Position numbers and translations under genes: made by a program. From assembly GCF_963675165.1 (NCBI RefSeq), contig NC_087393.1, forward strand, positions 4,513,202 to 4,577,201: DNA of 64,000 nt, written 5' to 3'. The notes under the pieces were generated by a model. It had not been told where the DNA came from. It worked only from the letters and a program-made list of their open reading frames with translations, and searched no databases. This document shows positions 23,186-36,120 of this stretch, in pieces (positions within the stretch are counted from its first letter, which is position 1; every line of letters starts with the position of its first letter). This DNA is from Halichondria panicea. Its lineage: Eukaryota > Porifera > Demospongiae > Suberitida > Halichondriidae.

Positions 23186-24234
23186 CTTGACAGTCCTGAG
23201 TCCTAGTCTCTTAATAGTTTATACTAACTGGTGTATGTGAACTGTGTTAGTGCTTTCTGTTTACTACAGGCATCCATAATTATGAAAAACATTCATTTAT
23301 CAATCAGCTGTTAATAAAACTCCAAATCATAATTTTATAGTCTCTATAATAGAAGCCTCTTGCACAGAATAATGTAAAGTAGTACAACTAGATGTAATTC
23401 TCACCTTCCATAACAGTACACTATGATTATCAGCACGCATTGTTGTGAAAACTGCTCTTAGTGAACTTTCTTGGGCACAGTCACTTTCAGATTGCTGATA
23501 TTCTATAGCCTACACGCTTCTAATTTGATTCAAAGTATTTACTTTTTATTCATAGCATACCCAAACTGCTGTTCCTGAGCGATAGCCTATATAGTGTAGC
23601 TCAATTAGATAACGTCAAAGGTGCATGCATGTATATAAAACTGACCCTCCTCCCGGACCCACCACCTATAGGTAGCTCTGCCGCTTATAGTCCCCATATT
23701 TTCAAATCCCCTGCTTACTCTGGGGGAAACACTGTTAAATTTATGGGAAACAAGTTATTGTAATCCAGATAACCAAAAAAGTGATGTCCTAAATCATATT
23801 CTGCTATAGATGTCGAGCGAGCACTGGCAGCCAATGCATGCACTTCTTGCATGTAGCCTCATGCATAACCCTGTGTGTGCGCAAGCGCAACAAGAGTTAG
23901 AGTGATTGGTGTGTATGTGGACACAAAAATGAGCTGTTTGAGCACTTTCATAGACTACTTTAACTGCTATAAAACAGTGGTTGAAAAATAGGCTATACTT
24001 ATACCGTATTATAGTGTGTTAATGTATGCAAATATGACATAATGACAAAAGCAGCCTGCCCGCATGCAATTAGAGAAACTTCTGTACGAGAAACCAGAGT
24101 ATCACTTGGAGTGGCCTTATATAGGTAGGAGGGAACAGCTGCAAGTTGACATACCAATACCATGACAAGAGGCCCAAAAATGTGTTACCATGGCTATGAC
24201 ATCATCACATTGCATTATTTGGAACTGACTTCTA
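23186..24234. other. Intergenic stretch, partly shared block
   Basis: Positions 23186-23990 are AT-rich and show no exon. Positions about 24000-24234 match 13600-13795 and 33350-33570. The match stops at the left end of the 3.7-kb insertion and resumes after 27910. Confidence 0.55.
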
Positions 24235-27200
24235 CACTGTTAAAAATGTGGTGCTATTGTAACACCCAAAAGTGGGGTAAAACCATTGTACCAAATATGG
24301 CACTCATATATGGAGTTATTACAGCACCAGATTTTAGTGTTATTAAAACACTCATTTTGGAGTTGTAACAGCATGAAAATGTGCTGTACTTGCACTTTCT
24401 TGGAGTTACTGCAACTCCAAACTGTGTGTAACTTTTACAACTACACCTACAATGGTGTTATTAAAGCACTGGGGATGGGTGCTGCTGTTACTATGTTACT
24501 ACAGGTACAGTTGTCATTGCATGCTATACTCTTCATGCAAAGCATAAAATATTGCATGCATGCTTATTGCACTTCTTGATAAGCTCATGCGCTTGACTTA
24601 AATGATGTATATAACATAATTATAGCATGTGTATAATGATATGCATCACGATAGCATACAATAAAAGTATAAAGATATGTATACCTATATAACCTCATAA
24701 AGTGTTTAATAACTACGACCACAATACACTTAGGCAGTTCGGGACCTTAAAAATAAAAAATAAAAGGGTGCCATGCTGACATGCACGTGGGTACTAAAAT
24801 GTCAAAAACATAGTTACTTGTACAAGAGTTTCATAGAATGAATCTACTTCATACACTTCTTTCTCTACGATGACGAAGTAGTTCATTGATCCAGATTCAA
24901 TAGCACTTTTTCTACCTTGAACGAACGTTGCATGTCATCCACCTGCATGTATATAATTATGATGGGATAAGGATGGGGCTCACAAAAACAGTAGGCAGTG
25001 ATATAAGTGATTAGGAGACAATTATTCAAATAAGCCGAAAGCCTAACACTTTAACATATCACCTTTTATTCTATCAAATATCCAGTGTGCATGCATTACT
25101 GTGTATAATTATATATGTATGATGACAGGGTTATTCTCGTTATAATAAGCATATACCCCCCCACACAGGATGAATTCAAGGGCAACAGAAGAATCTGTTC
25201 TCAAGTATCAAGTATTTGTAACAGTATATCAATTTAGCTGTTTATGCATTACATACGTGGAGCAGCAGCTTGACAAATATCATTTGTACTGCATCCTTCT
25301 TATTACAGTATCATCTTAAGAACTGAATAAAAAAAAATGTATGTTTGAAGATATGGGTTTCTATTTACCATTAGATTGTGACTGCACCAGTGACTGCATA
25401 GTCTTCGACCAGCTCCTGTAGCTTAACATTGTTCTCCTTTGTTTGAATTCTTTCCTCAAAAGTAAATCTATAGGTAAAAAATTCTATTACTACTGCGAAC
25501 ATTTACAGCTATATGCTTAAACACAATAATGATTAATAGTGGACTTACATAGACATAATCGGTCAGTGGTGGATAGAAGGTAAGTATATACGCACATCTG
25601 TAACTGCTGGTCGATCATAATTATCACTCCTGATATAGCACCTTTGTTACGCTTTGTTTTTGGACTATTCCTTTTAAAGAGCAGTGGTTTATCTTTGGAC
25701 AGATGTTGAATCTCAATTTGCGACGCATATTCTTTAACCTTGTTTAAAATAGCTCGACTCCATGAACCCTGCATGAAAAGAGTACCTATAGCTCTTACGA
25801 TGCGATAATTTTGTAAGAAACAACCATTATCTTGTATTGTCATTGGAAATTAGTTTAACAATAATCGGAAGACAAAAATTATAATTATGATGATTTGTAT
25901 GCAAATGTAGATACGTGCGAAAAACCAGTCTGACAGGAAAGTGTTCCTAACGCTCAACATACATCTAACTGACGGACACGTGCCCACAAAGCCCAACATA
26001 TCAGACTGACGGACAAGTGCCCACAAAGCCCAACATATCAGACTGACGGACAGCTGCCCACAAAGCCCAACATATCAGACTGACGGTCAAGTGCCCACAA
26101 AGCCCAACATATCAGACTGACGGACAAGTGCCCACAAAGTCCAACATATCAGACTGACAGACAGCTGCCCACAAATCCCAACATATCAGACTGACGGACA
26201 GCTGCCCACAAAGCCCGACATATCAGACTGACAGACAAGTGCCCACAAAGCCCAGCATATCAGACTGACGGACAGCTGCCCACAAAGCCCAGCATATCAG
26301 ACTGACGGACAGCTGCCCACAAAGCCCAACATATCAAACTGACGGACAGCTGCCCACAAAGCCCAACATATCAGACTGACGGACAGCTGCCCACAAAGCC
26401 CAACATATCAGACTGACGGACAGCTGCCCACAAAGCCCAACATATCAGACTGACGGACAGCTGCCCACAAAGCCCAACATATCAGACTGACGGACAGCTG
26501 CCCACAAAGCCCAACATATCAGACTGACAGACAGCTGCCCACAAAGCCCAACATATCAGACTGACGGACAGCTGCCCACAAAGCCCAACCAGAATTATTA
26601 TATAGTTACAATTATAGTAGTGAGTAGTAGACTTGCAGTCTGTCTATGTCAAGCTTTTTAGCACAACAATGGTTTTGCAGCAACTTACTCTATAGTTCCG
26701 AGTCAAAGCAGTGTGCCATCTTGCAGTGTAGTACATCTAGCAACTTAGTCCATGTAGTACCAGAGCAGCTAGAGTAGGCCCGGCGCCTTTGTACAGTTAA
26801 GGTGCACGCAGCTGTGTGCAGAGACTCTCATGCAGGCAGCTGTCTATCTCAAGGTTCACGTGAGATCAGTGCTGCACGTATTAGATCTACCACCCACGAT
26901 TTTGTTTTGTTTATGTAGTCTTGGCTACCCACCACGCATTTGAGTCTGTGCTCATCAATTAATTATGATCATATCATCAGTGTATGCCCTTGCATGGAAG
27001 AGGGGGGGTGGGAGCAGAGTAAGAGTTAAATTTGCAGGGCAACTGTATGAGTAGAAAGAACACACTATAAGCCAGCTACTTAGCTAAATACAGGATGTAT
27101 GATTTTTCAGACGATTGAATTGTTAATAATTATTGTTGAGCATTAATAATTAATTGTCCGTTAGCGTGACATGCACATAGTCTAGTCCTCAATAGATGTT

Positions 27201-27910
27201 GCAACTTCAAACACATAGTTACAGTAACTAATAATGATAACTGGTTCATCCGGCACATAAGTTATAAATACTGAATAGCTAAAATATTGCCGGTACACTT
27301 GAAAAGTGCACTAATTTTTTCTTGGAAAGTTCCTCACAGGCCGGGCCGATTGTTCCGTCATCAGTACAAGCTAGTGTGCTGCTTCACCCCTGTATACATA
27401 ATTACTCATGTGATTAGAATTTATAATAAGTATAATAAATAAGGTGACTATAATTATAATCTGCTCCTGCATGCATGCTTGAATACAAAGGTATAATAAT
27501 TATACCAGATTCAACTATTTTAATGGAACGGGTTTGTTACTATAATTATAAGCAACTATTTATTTACACATGCAACTACATGAATCATTATAGACTGGCC
27601 TTGATTTGCATGCAGGTGATTTATAGAGGTGCTTACATTGCACCATGTATAGTGCTACAATCACACAATTCTTATTTGAGTAACACCATCTGGTGTATAG
27701 TTACAGTAATATGATTTTAACAACTAGGTAAGTGCATGCACAACACTGTTTAAAGTGTTCCACAAGCACTTATAAGTGTATAATAGCACCCTTTATTGTT
27801 CTAGTAACACGTAGCAGTTACGACTGCACTCCTAGTGTTGTGATAGCACCATTAGGTGAGTGTTGGCATAGCACTTTGGGTGCTATTGTAACTACCCATT
27901 TTTAACAGTG
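24235..27910. mobile_element. 3.68-kb DNA element with CACTG...CAGTG ends and TA target duplication
   Basis: The ends are CACTGTTAAAAATG and CATTTTTAACAGTG, each flanked by TA. The empty site is visible near 13797 (GACTTCTACCTTAGC) and near 33570, so the insertion is directly proven. Subterminal regions repeat GGTGCTATTGTAAC and related words in both orientations. CACTG ends suggest the EnSpm/CACTA group, but a 2-bp TA duplication also fits other superfamilies. No transposase is recognised; the longest internal frame (25517-25843, minus) is unidentified. It is probably non-autonomous. Confidence 0.8.
25953..26590. repeat. 37-bp satellite array, about 17 copies
   Basis: The unit is CCCACAAAGCCCAACATATC followed by AGACTGACGGACAGCTG. 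Units differ at a few sites, the commonest being AAGT in place of CAGCTG. The array is in the middle of the 3.7-kb element. There are no spacers, so it is not a CRISPR array. Confidence 0.9.
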
Positions 27911-28398
27911 TACCTTAGCATGCCTAGCCTCGTTCCCAGGCCTTCCTTTTTCTTGCTGCATCATAGCATCATAGATGTCGTATAGCGAGACGATATAAAT
28001 GTTTGTGGTTTTCGCTGATTAACCATTAGCCTCGATTCAAGGCCGATTAAAATACTTATTTTAATAGGCCTTGAATCGAGGCTTATTAAGCATGTACCAC
28101 AAACATTTATAATCCAGGATGACTTTATTACCATGCGCATTGCCGCTGCAAAATGTTTTTCCGCAAATATTTATACCCTCGAGCTCAAATAATACGGTAT
28201 CTCAACATAAATACAAAAACGAAAAGACGAAATGAGGCAGCAAAGAAAGACATGAGCGTATTTTTTCTATCTTATGAACGATTGTGATAAAAAACAGAAT
28301 TCATGAAAAACTCCAATGGGGGCCGGGTGTATTTTCCATTTTTACTTGAGTGTTCTAATACTGTTACAATAGCAAGATTGAGCTAGATTGATACTCAC
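27911..28398. other. Shared block after the insertion
   Basis: It matches 13797-14470, the intron sequence downstream of the ectodomain in the receptor at 11799-15179. It includes a short GCCTCGATTCAAGG...CCTTGAATCGAGGC derivative at about 28026-28083. No exon is seen. Confidence 0.6.
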
Positions 28399-28917
28399 TA
28401 ATTGATATTGAGATGATTGGTCCAAGGCTTGTAGACATGCTGAGGTCCCCTGCATTTCCCACTTCCAGTAAGCACTCATTTTGTAGGTTAGAGTTACCAG
28501 TCGTATACCATAGCTCTTCAGAAGTGAAGGTACTATCGAACTGCAGACCTCCGTCTTGGTTTCTGTTGTCTTCGAGATAATATCCAACCACATCTCCTGG
28601 TTGGAAACCAATCTGCTCACTGGGAAGTGGTGTTGCAGCAATGTAGCTGTCAGTTAGATCAGCAGGGGAAAAGGAATTTTCTCCAATTTTTATGTAACTT
28701 GCACTACTCTCACTCGTTGGTCTCCATATCTGGAACTTTATTGAGTATGCATTAGTATGACCATTGCCACCAGGCTCCACATACGCAGCCCAACCACCAA
28801 CTTTCCCACAGCACTGGAACTCGTAGCTTTTCATGATGGCTTGGATCGGATTCACACCAACTATAGAGTTCCAATTATATGGGTCCGAAAAGCTAGGTAG
28901 ACTGTCCGCTCCATCTA
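28399..28917 (-). pseudogene. Orphan alpha ectodomain exon
   Basis: The ectodomain core is open: FQCCGKVGGWAAYV, KFQIWRPTS, FQPGDVVGYYL, LGPIISISIS, with a normal donor at 28399. At its 5' end it reads GADSLPSFSDP and then joins beta-class sequence at about 28917 instead of a signal exon. No stalk, TM or tail exon follows before the 3.7-kb element. I treat it as a gene fragment. Confidence 0.75.
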
Positions 28918-29632
28918 ATCCCGGTATTAGTTCTAGTGTTGGTGGACTGTGCCTGATAAGCTGAAAACAACTAGTATTAGCATAAATATGTTAATTCTTC
29001 CCATCTTGACAGTCCAGAGTCTTGGTCTCTTAATTACACACAATAAATTATTCTGGTGCATGTGAACTGTGTTTGTACTCTCGGTTTATTAGACATTCCA
29101 TTATTTGGTTGGAAATAAATTCTTTCGTTTTCAGAAACTTGACTAGTGAGCGTTGCGAATGTGATGTTGGAATTATCAGGTGTCACTGTTTCAGTTCGAG
29201 GACGATAACTTAAGAGGTTAGATCCAACTAGATCAAATTTTCCATCAAAATCTTGACTTGGCCTCCAAACTTGGTGATATAATAGGTGATATAATAGGTG
29301 GGTAAGCCTTAGACCAGCATCGACTTCGACAGTGACTAGAGCTCTCCATTCCGTGATTTGTCCATGGCACTCAAACTTGATCCCGGGAGTGATAACTTGT
29401 ATTCCATATAGAGTCCCGATATCCGGAGCTATCTCAGTGAGATCTGCACTCGGTTGGAGAGAGTCAACTGCTGGAAACCCAGTGCCACATTGAGGAACCA
29501 CTTCAGTTGTAGTTTGAGCTGCTACTGAGCAGGATATAGACACTATAGTATAATGTAGTACAGGATTGTGTTTATTTCAACTTACCTGACAAGCTGAAAA
29601 CAACTAGTATTAGCATAAACATGTTAATTCTT
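28918..29632 (-). pseudogene. Beta-class receptor fragments in a mosaic
   Basis: Three pieces are joined end to end. They are a short ectodomain piece (28918-28950), a signal exon with its 5' flank (28951-29102), and the first half of a beta ectodomain (about 29105-29530, AQTTTEVVPQCGTGFPAV to ISENERIYFQPNN-like) with its own signal exon (29587-29638). The joins fall in the middle of exons, so no functional gene results. The ectodomain half is itself open. Confidence 0.8.
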
Positions 29633-30294
29633 CCCGTCTTGACAGTCCCCTGTATTGCCCACTTCCAACAAGTTGTCATTTTGTAGGTCAGAGTTACCAG
29701 TCGCATACCACAGCTCTTCAAGATTGAAGTTACTATCAAACTGCAGACCTCCATTATTGTCACCATCCTGCTCGAGATAGTATCCAACCACATCTCCTGG
29801 TTGAAAGTCAAGGTGCTCACTGGGAAGTGGTGTTGCCAATGTAGCTGTTAATAACAGTAACAGGGGCAAAGGAATTCTCTCCGATTTTTATATAACTTGC
29901 ACTATTCTCACTCGTTGGTCTCCATATCTGGAACTTTATGGAGTATGCAGTAGTATGACCATTGCCACCAGGCTCCACATACGCAGCCCAATCACCAACT
30001 CTCCCACAGCAGTGGAACTCGTAGCTTTTAATGATGACTTGTATCGGATTCACTTTAATTCGAGGGGCATTTCCTCCTGGGTCCGAAAAGCTAGGTAGAC
30101 TGTCCGCTCCATCAGAGTTAGCACGGACACAATCCTGAGCTGTACAACAATCATAAACAAAGCTATGAAATTATCTAGATAGCTAGTATACACTATAATA
30201 CATGACATTGTCATTGTGTACCTCTGTACATGCACTTACCTGTAACGTGACTAGCAATTAGTACCAGTGCTAGTGAAATAGTGATTAGTGCCAT
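29633..30294 (-). pseudogene. Alpha-class receptor pseudogene (signal and truncated ectodomain)
   Basis: The signal exon 30240-30294 is intact (MALITISLALVLIASHVT). The ectodomain (from 30150 down) has a 2-bp loss near 29834 that shifts frame. It ends abruptly near 29645, where it is fused to a beta-class signal exon. It corresponds to the pseudogene at 9854-10531 in the left copy. Confidence 0.8.
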
Positions 30295-30487
30295 TTCTAG
30301 ATCTAGGTACGGTGCGTAGATAGACATCTATGTCTTTTTTTTAAGTGTTTCCTGATGACTAAACTTGATTGTGACCGTATTAGGTTGTATATTCCTGAAG
30401 TGTTTCTCTTATAATTGAAACCAAAAATATCCACAATCAAAACTAACACGTGTAAAAGCAAGCATATACAAAGTTCAGTTTCTTTAT

Positions 30488-30790
30488 AGGCGGAATTTCC
30501 TTCGACATGTGTCCATCAATCAGTTGTAATCAGTAATCACAACATCGTAATACTGTAGTTCATACTTACCGCTTTACAATGAACCCCAATAAGTTTTCTA
30601 ATAGCAGCACTATTATGCAGCTTCACATTACACACCACTATAGATCATACAGTACCACACCGACCTTATCAGATTTACTCTCCGTATTTAGAGTTGAATG
30701 TTGATTTTTGCAACTAGCGTATAGTTGAGTGAACCTTGGACCCAGTTCCTGTAGTCCCACTTGTTTAGAATTCCTGAAAACATACCTACA
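30488..30790 (-). pseudogene. Relic of RPF1 exons 5 and 4
   Basis: It has the same content as 10720-11035: the final exon MDTCRRKFHL-like end near 30490-30520 and exon 4 (ELGPRFT) near 30690-30785, with a frame break. It is adjacent to the alpha signal exon at 30240-30294. It is not functional. Confidence 0.8.
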
Positions 30791-30879
30791 CAAGAACAAT
30801 AAAACTGTCCTCACAAACTATCACAACAGATCTACATGCATGAATGCACAAATTAACGACTAATTACCCAGTGGAACAT

Positions 30880-31029
30880 CAAGGTGCCACTTCGGCTGTA
30901 GTTTGAGCTGCTACTGACTGAGCAGCATACAAGACACTATTATTATATAGTACAGGATTGTGTTTATTTCAACTTACCTGATAAGCTGAAAACAATTGGT
31001 ATTAGCATAAACATGTTAATTCTTCCCAT
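30880..31029 (-). pseudogene. Beta-class receptor relic
   Basis: The signal exon 30978-31029 is followed by the first codons of the ectodomain (AQTTAEVAP) and then a stop. It is a twin of 11100-11265. Confidence 0.8.
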
Positions 31030-31553
31030 CTTGACAGTCCAGAGTCCTGGTCTCTTAATTACATACAATAAATTATTCTGGTGCTTGTGAACTGTGTTTG
31101 CATGTACTCTCGGTTTACTTTAAGCATCCCATTATTTTCTCAATTTAATGGTGCATGGGTAACCCGAAACTTATGCTGCATTTTCATTGATCCAAGAACC
31201 TTGCAACAATGCAATTAAGAGCAGACCATCCTTTTCATATAAAAGCCATGCAATATAATAATGTCGCCTATTGTGTGTTTATTGCCACTGTACACTTTTT
31301 AACCCATAAAACACATTTATTTACTATTATGGCTTCAAGCCAAACCTTATACAACAACAATCACAGCATGCAGCTGTTGTGAAAACTCGAAATCAGAAGC
31401 TTTTTGCATAAACTATAAGATACACTCTCTGAAAACATTCCATCGCAGGACCATACAAATTATTGCTGTAGTTTTACTCTACCATAGGCTATATAGACAT
31501 TATATGTGAAGTTTTGTGGAACTCTGAGAGGGTCACCCGTTAGGTTTTGTTCA

Positions 31554-34500
31554 TTACACAACATAGTCATAATATTCTTCAGCCTCAGTGTTAGCAGTGA
31601 CACTAGTGTATGCCTCATTCTCTGTGGTGGGTATTGAGGGGCCATTGTCAGAACTCGACTGTCTTACTCCAACGTAGGCTTCATTTCTTATCATTGGCAC
31701 TTCTGCTGTGACATATATAAATAGTATACATGTATATTTATAGTGCATATAGGTTTGAACATACCTCTTTGTCGTTTGTTTTCCCTCTTCTTTTTCACCA
31801 CACAAGCCAAAAGCATCACTGCAGTCAGTATGACCAACAGCACTAGTACTGCAACAGACACTGCGATTCCAGCAAACAGTCCCACGTTCACTTCTTGAGG
31901 TTGTGTTGTAGTAACTGCTGGTGTGACTTGAGGAGAGTTCATGGGAGAACTGCTTGGTTGTGGTAGACCAGTGGTTGTTATAGGTGCTGACACAGAGCTA
32001 GACTCAGCTTGAAGTCCGAAGTCACTACTAGAGAGTAATATTGTCATTCCAATATTGTCTAGAGTAGCACTGCTTGGTTGTGGTAGACCAATGGTGGTTA
32101 TAGGTGCTGACACAGAGCTAGACTCGGCTTGAAGTCCGAAGTCACTACTAGAGGGCAGTATTGTCTCAGAGGATATTCCAATCTTGCCTTGAGTAGCACT
32201 TACTGCTATGGTTGTTGGTTCTGTAATTATTGTGTACATGACGAAAATACATAATATTATACCTTCAGTCTGTTGTCTATTATGTAGTTTGTATAAGGTA
32301 ACAGGGCGTGTGCATGTCCTTTTTATTACACGGTCGTTTTATGCAATATATATACAAGCAACTAGTTCGCCCTCGTGCTTGTGCCTGTCTACTTCAGTCA
32401 TTATGCTATACACACAGAGGAGGTTCGACACGGTCAAAAGGTCATTAATGAATTAATCACTTGCTCTATGTTTCTAATGGAGATCCAACCGGATGCTGAT
32501 TCATCGATGTACCCCAGATCTCTCATCATTTTCTCTTGATTCTTGACAAAATAATAACAATCAATCCGATGTACCCCTCAGGTACATCAGTAGGAAGCAA
32601 GAAATTCTAGCTTAACCTTTTGAACTCTACACCACCCCAATTTTCACCAACACTTTGGAAACGCAAGAAAAATACAAGCATTAGCAGCCTTCAAAGACGT
32701 CGCTTAGACTATAATTATAAGCTTAGTTCTTTTACATCAAAAAAAGGTTCTTAAAAGTATTAATGTGCCTTCAAACGATTAAGTATAGTTTGCGTTATAT
32801 GTGTGTTAAGCATTGAATCCAAAGGTCAGGAGAATGCAATACGCTAGTGTCGTTATCCTTGAACTTTTGACCCTGTCGAACCTTCTCTGTATTACACATG
32901 CATAACTCACCATTAACAGTTAATGGGGTCACAGTGGCCACATAGGTGGGGTTTAGGACCATGGTCGAGGTGGAGGGACAGTCCACAGTGGTTGCTATAG
33001 TGATATTATGTACATTAATAAAACTATGCATGCAGCAATAACCTATCAGTTGGATATGTATACCATGCAGAAAGTAATGCTTGCATGGTTCTCGATGTTA
33101 TGTCTACGTAGTTCGGTTACTTGTTGCAGCCTTTTCATAAAAGTGCATAGCAAAACTTATCCATGAAGTGTTGCTACTCTACTTAGTAGTTAGCTCTGTA
33201 CTTAGAACGCTATAGCTATATATATATATATACAGATAAAATCAAATTGCACTGGAAGCCTTAACATCCTAGTGTATAGCTATATAACACCAACAAAATC
33301 AATCACTACCGCCCGCATCAATTATACTACGCATGCATGTGGCACAAAATAGTGTGTTAATGTATGCAAATATGACATAATGACAAAAGCTGCCCGCCCG
33401 CATGCAATTAGAGAAACTTCTGTACGAGAAACCAGAGTATCACTTGGAGTGGCCTTATATAGGTAGGAGGGAACAGCTGCAAGTTGACATACCAATACCA
33501 TGACAAGAGGCCCAAAAATGTGTTACCATGGCTATGACATCATCACATTGCATTATTTGGAACTGACTTCTACCTTAGCATGCCTAGCCTCGTTCCCAGG
33601 CCTTCCTTTTTCTTGCTGCATCATAGCATCATAGATGCCGTATAGCGGGACGATATAAATGTTTGTGGTTTTCGCTGATTAAGCATTAGCCTTGATTCAA
33701 GGGCGATTCAAAATACTTATTTTAATAGGCCTTGAATCGAGGCTTATTAAGCATGTACCGCAAACATTTATAATCCAGGATGACTTTATTACCATGCGTG
33801 CATGCCGCTGCAAAATGTTTTTCCGCGAATATTTATACCCTCGAGCTCGAATAATACGGTATCTCAACATAAATAGAAGGCAGCAAAAACGAAAAGACGA
33901 AATGAGGCAGCAAAGAAAGACATGAGCGTATTTTTTCTATATAGTTCTTATGAACGATTGTGACAAAGAACAGAAAAGGAAGAGCCTGTGTAGAGGCATG
34001 CATATACAGTAGAATCTCGCTATACCGGTATTCCGGTTCTCTGCAGTATGCCGCCTCGGTATACGGGCCATTCATTTGGTACGAATTAATTGCTAGCTAG
34101 ATGTTATTGCACAAAACTCGCCCTGAAATGCGGCCCTTTTGATGTGATCTGCCAGTATGCTATAAGACGAGAACTGACATCTATAGAATTCATGAAAAAC
34201 TCCAATGGGGGCCGGGTGTATATTTTACATTTTTACTTGAGTGTTCTGACAAAATAACATAGATTGATACTCACTAATTGATATTGAGATGATTGGTCCA
34301 AGGCTTGCAGATATGCTGAGGTCCCCTGCATTGCCCACTTCCAGTGAGTTGTCATTTTGTAGGTCAGAGTTACCAGTCGCATACCATAGCTCTTCAGAAG
34401 TGAACCCAGCATCAAACTGCAGACCTCCATTAGTGCCACCATCCTGCTGGAGATAATATCCAACCACATCTCCTGGTTGGAAGTCAAGTTGTTGGTTGGG

Positions 34501-34976
34501 AAGTGGTGTTGCAGCAATGTAGCTGTTAGTAAGAGTAGCAGGGAAAAAGGAATTCTCTCCAATTTTTATGTAACTTGCACTATTCTCACTCGTTGGTCTC
34601 CATATCTGGAACTTTATGGAGTATGCAGTAGTATGACTACCACCACCAGGCTCCACATACGCAGCCCACGCTCCAACTTTCCCACAGCAGTGGAACTCGT
34701 AGCTTTTAATGATGACTTGTATCGGATTCACACGAACTATAGAGTTCCAATTATTTGGGTCTAAGAAGCTAGGCAGACTGTCCGCTCCATCAGAGTTACC
34801 ACGGACACAATCCTGAGCTGTACAACAATCAAAACAAAGCTATGAAATTATCTCAGTACTATAGCTAGTATACACTATAATACATGACACTGTCATCATG
34901 CACCTCTGTACATGCACTTACCTGTAACGTGTCTAGCAATTAGTACCAGTGCTAATGAAATAGTGATTAGTGCCAT
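31554..34976 (-). CDS. Alpha-class receptor with short tail, twin of 11799-15179
   Basis: Exons are 34922-34976 (signal MALITISLALVLIARHVT), 34275-34817 (ectodomain), 32911-32994 (stalk), 31765-32220 (stalk repeats and TM) and 31554-31705 (tail). Lengths equal those of the twin and sum to 429 aa in frame. Tail and TM exons are almost the same as the twin (for example TILLSSS for TILPSSS, and VVKKKREN for VVTKKREN). The ectodomain differs at a few surface-like sites (GAWAAYVEPGGGSHTT for GGWAAYVEPGGNSHTN). It looks intact, so the duplication gave two probably working genes. Confidence 0.8.
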
Positions 34977-35027
34977 TTCTCTTGTAGCTACAACTTGTAG
35001 TCTAGCTGCGGTAGATATATAATAGTT

Positions 35028-35335
35028 ATAGACACTGTTTAGGAAGTTTATCCTGGTTTAGAAGCCCAAAGGGCTGGTGGTAGTATCCCGAGTCTAGTGA
35101 GGGTTCTACTAGCCCTGAGGGCTTCTAAATCATGTGGTAAACAGTGTCTAGATCATAGCAACTATTCAAGTCTCTAGCCAATCAGACTTGTCTAAACTTT
35201 GCTACATGATTGTCTAAGTGTTGTCTAAGTGAATTACAGGATTGTCTAAGTATAAGTATATACATGTTTTGGATAGAGCACTTCCTCTAACCATGCAATC
35301 AGATTGCAGTTTATGACAAACATGATCTAAGGTCT
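35028..35335. repeat. MITE-like repeat, TAGACACTGTTTAGGAAG family
   Basis: It is the right-copy counterpart of 15234-15545, with the same hairpin and the trailing GATTGTCTAAGT repeats. It lies directly upstream of the signal exon of the receptor at 31554-34976. Confidence 0.7.
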
Positions 35336-35469
35336 ATATAGACGTCTATTTAAAGTGTTTCCTGATGACCAGACTTTGTGGCCATATTAGGTTGCCTGAA
35401 GGGTTTCTCTTATAATTATACTGAACCACATACACAACGAACACATCAGGAAACAGCTTGTTTGACACT

Positions 35470-35850
35470 AATACTCTGTCTAATTTACCTGATGACTCCC
35501 GAGGAGAAAAGTCTTCCACTTCTCACCACACTGGAAGTAAAAAAATCAACTGGAGCTGATGGTATCTCGGCTCTAAATGCTAAAAAACACAGCACATTCT
35601 ATAGTACCCAGCTTCTCTGGTAAGGTTCCCAGAGACTGGAAGTTTGTTGAGTGATTCCAATTCCAAATTCTGGTAACAGAGAAAATCCTGCTAACTACGG
35701 ACCAATATCTATTCTGCCTGTCATCAGTGGAAAGCACATACGAGTGTCATGACAACCCACCTCCATGCAAACTCTCCCCTTGTCTACTCACCAATGGGGC
35801 TTCATTGCAAGGACAGCACAACTTCTTATCTATACGGTTATTGTTGTATG
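35470..35850 (+). pseudogene. Decayed non-LTR reverse transcriptase fragment
   Basis: The plus-strand frame at 35494-35623 reads TPEEKSLPLLTTLEVKKSTG followed by ADGIS and then stops. Later frames give pieces alike to RENPANYxPI, LPVISG and LHANSPL. It is the counterpart of 15690-16045 and is not functional. Confidence 0.7.
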
Positions 35851-36120
35851 TGCTCTATTTCTAATAGAGTACCTGACAACACTATAGTAATTGCCTCTAG
35901 TGCTAGTGTAGATCATACAAACAGACATGATTAGTAAAAACAACCTTATAGCATGCTAATAGAATTATTGTATTGAAAGTCTTCTGTGGGAAATTATTTT
36001 CTTTTCTGTGCTGCATCTAAGTTGTAACTTGGAATATTTGAGCTTTGTTCCTTTTTAGCGATGGTACTGGCTGTACAGATAGGGCTTGCATGAGTATATG
36101 GTGCAGCATTTCTTGCAATT

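Larger units (their letters stand above)
10200..23190. repeat. Segmental duplication, left copy
   Basis: This block matches 30050-45100 in order and strand: alpha pseudogene, RPF1 relic, beta relic, short-tail alpha receptor, reverse-transcriptase relic, RPF1 exon 3 relic, beta receptor, two-ectodomain unit, second RPF1 exon 3 relic, beta receptor. Parts, such as the TM exons at 12010 and 31765, differ at only a few bases at a constant offset of 19755. The left copy has lost the tail and TM exons of the two-ectodomain unit (junction near 18934). Boundaries are approximate. Confidence 0.85.

Noticed and set aside
25517-25843. 108-residue minus-strand frame inside the 3.7-kb element
   Set aside because: It has no recognisable motif, and my attempt to splice it to a downstream open segment near 25376-25470 failed on phase. 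I do not call it a gene.
25953-26590. Regular 37-bp repeats that look like a CRISPR array
   Set aside because: Repeats are head to tail with no unique spacers, and the genome is eukaryotic. It is a satellite inside a transposon.
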